The notes under the pieces are model-generated. The model made no database searches. It saw only the letters and a program-made list of their open reading frames with translations, and was not told the origin of the DNA. From Oscillospiraceae bacterium (GTDB lineage: Bacteria > Bacillota > Clostridia > Oscillospirales > Ruminococcaceae), in NCBI GenBank assembly GCA_016295545.1, contig JAEDLA010000118.1, forward strand, positions 1 to 5,378: a stretch of 5,378 nucleotides of DNA, read 5' to 3'. A program made the translations under genes and the position numbers. This document shows positions 5,233-5,378 of this stretch, piece by piece (position 1 is the stretch's first letter; the number at the start of each line of letters is the position of its first letter).

Positions 5233-5378
5233 TTCCACATCAACCTGCTGAAAAATTTGTCCGCTATCGTTCCGTCACTCTGCGTTGACTGACCTTGAAA
5301 GGCGACAGCCTGTCTGCGGTCAGTCGCCTTGATTGACGAAACGCTATCAGACAACTTTTTCAACAGAATGATATGGAA
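5233..5378. repeat. Large imperfect palindrome reaching the right edge
   Basis: Positions 5233-5294 and 5318-5378 are reverse complements at 47 of 61 aligned positions with one gap (hand alignment). The blocks include TTCCA, ATCA, TGAAAAA, TTGTC, CGTT, CGTCA and a perfect GACTGACC/GGTCAGTC (5287-5294 with 5318-5325). The loop (5295-5317) holds GACA-GCC-TGTC. Five of the mismatches become G-U pairs on the minus strand and one on the plus strand. The arm is still paired at the last base of the window, so the true element may be longer. It could be a MITE-like repeat, a structured RNA or a bidirectional terminator. No T-tract follows directly, so a simple terminator is not the best fit. Positions 5190-5232 hold nothing I can name. 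Confidence 0.7.

Noticed and set aside
5233..5378. Retron or group II intron RNA
   Set aside because: No reverse transcriptase or intron domain V-like motif is in the window, so a long palindrome alone is not enough to name either.
5233..5378. Ordinary rho-independent terminator for purE and the DUF6440-like gene
   Set aside because: The plus-strand T-tract (5356-5360) lies inside the right arm rather than after a closed stem, and the palindrome is far longer than a normal terminator. Termination remains possible but is not its best explanation.

Overview
This window looks like chromosomal DNA from a low-to-moderate GC anaerobic Firmicute, most likely a Ruminococcus-type member of the Clostridia/Oscillospiraceae. 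The evidence is AGGAGG-type ribosome binding sites, AT-rich intergenic DNA with TTGaxx-17-TATAAT promoters, a clostridial-style class I PurE, a DUF6440-like small protein and a WG-repeat protein. The genus is inferred from gene content and composition; there is no rRNA or other taxonomic marker here.

Layout. (1) Positions 1-1495, minus strand: most of a large, acidic, Pro/Ala/Glu-rich protein. It has a cysteine-containing N-terminal domain, two or more copies of an IPGTGIA-DDDLAQFAI motif, and a run of nearly identical 57-bp (19-residue) repeats that leaves the left edge still open. It has no stop in the window, so it is easily missed by ORF callers. A strong sigma-A-type promoter lies about 225 nt upstream (1727-1755), giving a long GC-rich leader. 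(2) Positions 1496-2110: a 615-bp divergent intergenic region holding that leader, a structured inverted-repeat block (1873-1982) and the promoter of the rightward genes (2016-2044). (3) Positions 2111-4271, plus strand: a two-gene unit encoding a membrane-anchored GT2 glycosyltransferase of the GtrB/DPM1-like type and a signal-anchored WG-repeat protein with an unassigned C-terminal domain. (4) Positions 4272-4495: a 224-bp leader/intergenic region with competing stem-loops in front of purE. (5) Positions 4496-5189: purE (N5-CAIR mutase, purine synthesis) overlapping by 8 nt with a 66-aa DUF6440-like gene. (6) Positions 5190-5378: no gene, but a striking imperfect palindrome of about 146 bp that reaches the right edge.

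How the genes relate. The GT2 enzyme and the WG protein are both predicted to act at the cytoplasmic membrane, plausibly in envelope glycan or lipid-linked sugar biology, and probably share one transcript. purE and the DUF6440-like gene are translationally coupled. Nothing ties the repeat protein to these pathways apart from its divergent position. The items most worth a second look are the repeat/scaffold protein and the right-edge palindrome, whose mismatches are biased toward G-U pairs on the minus strand.
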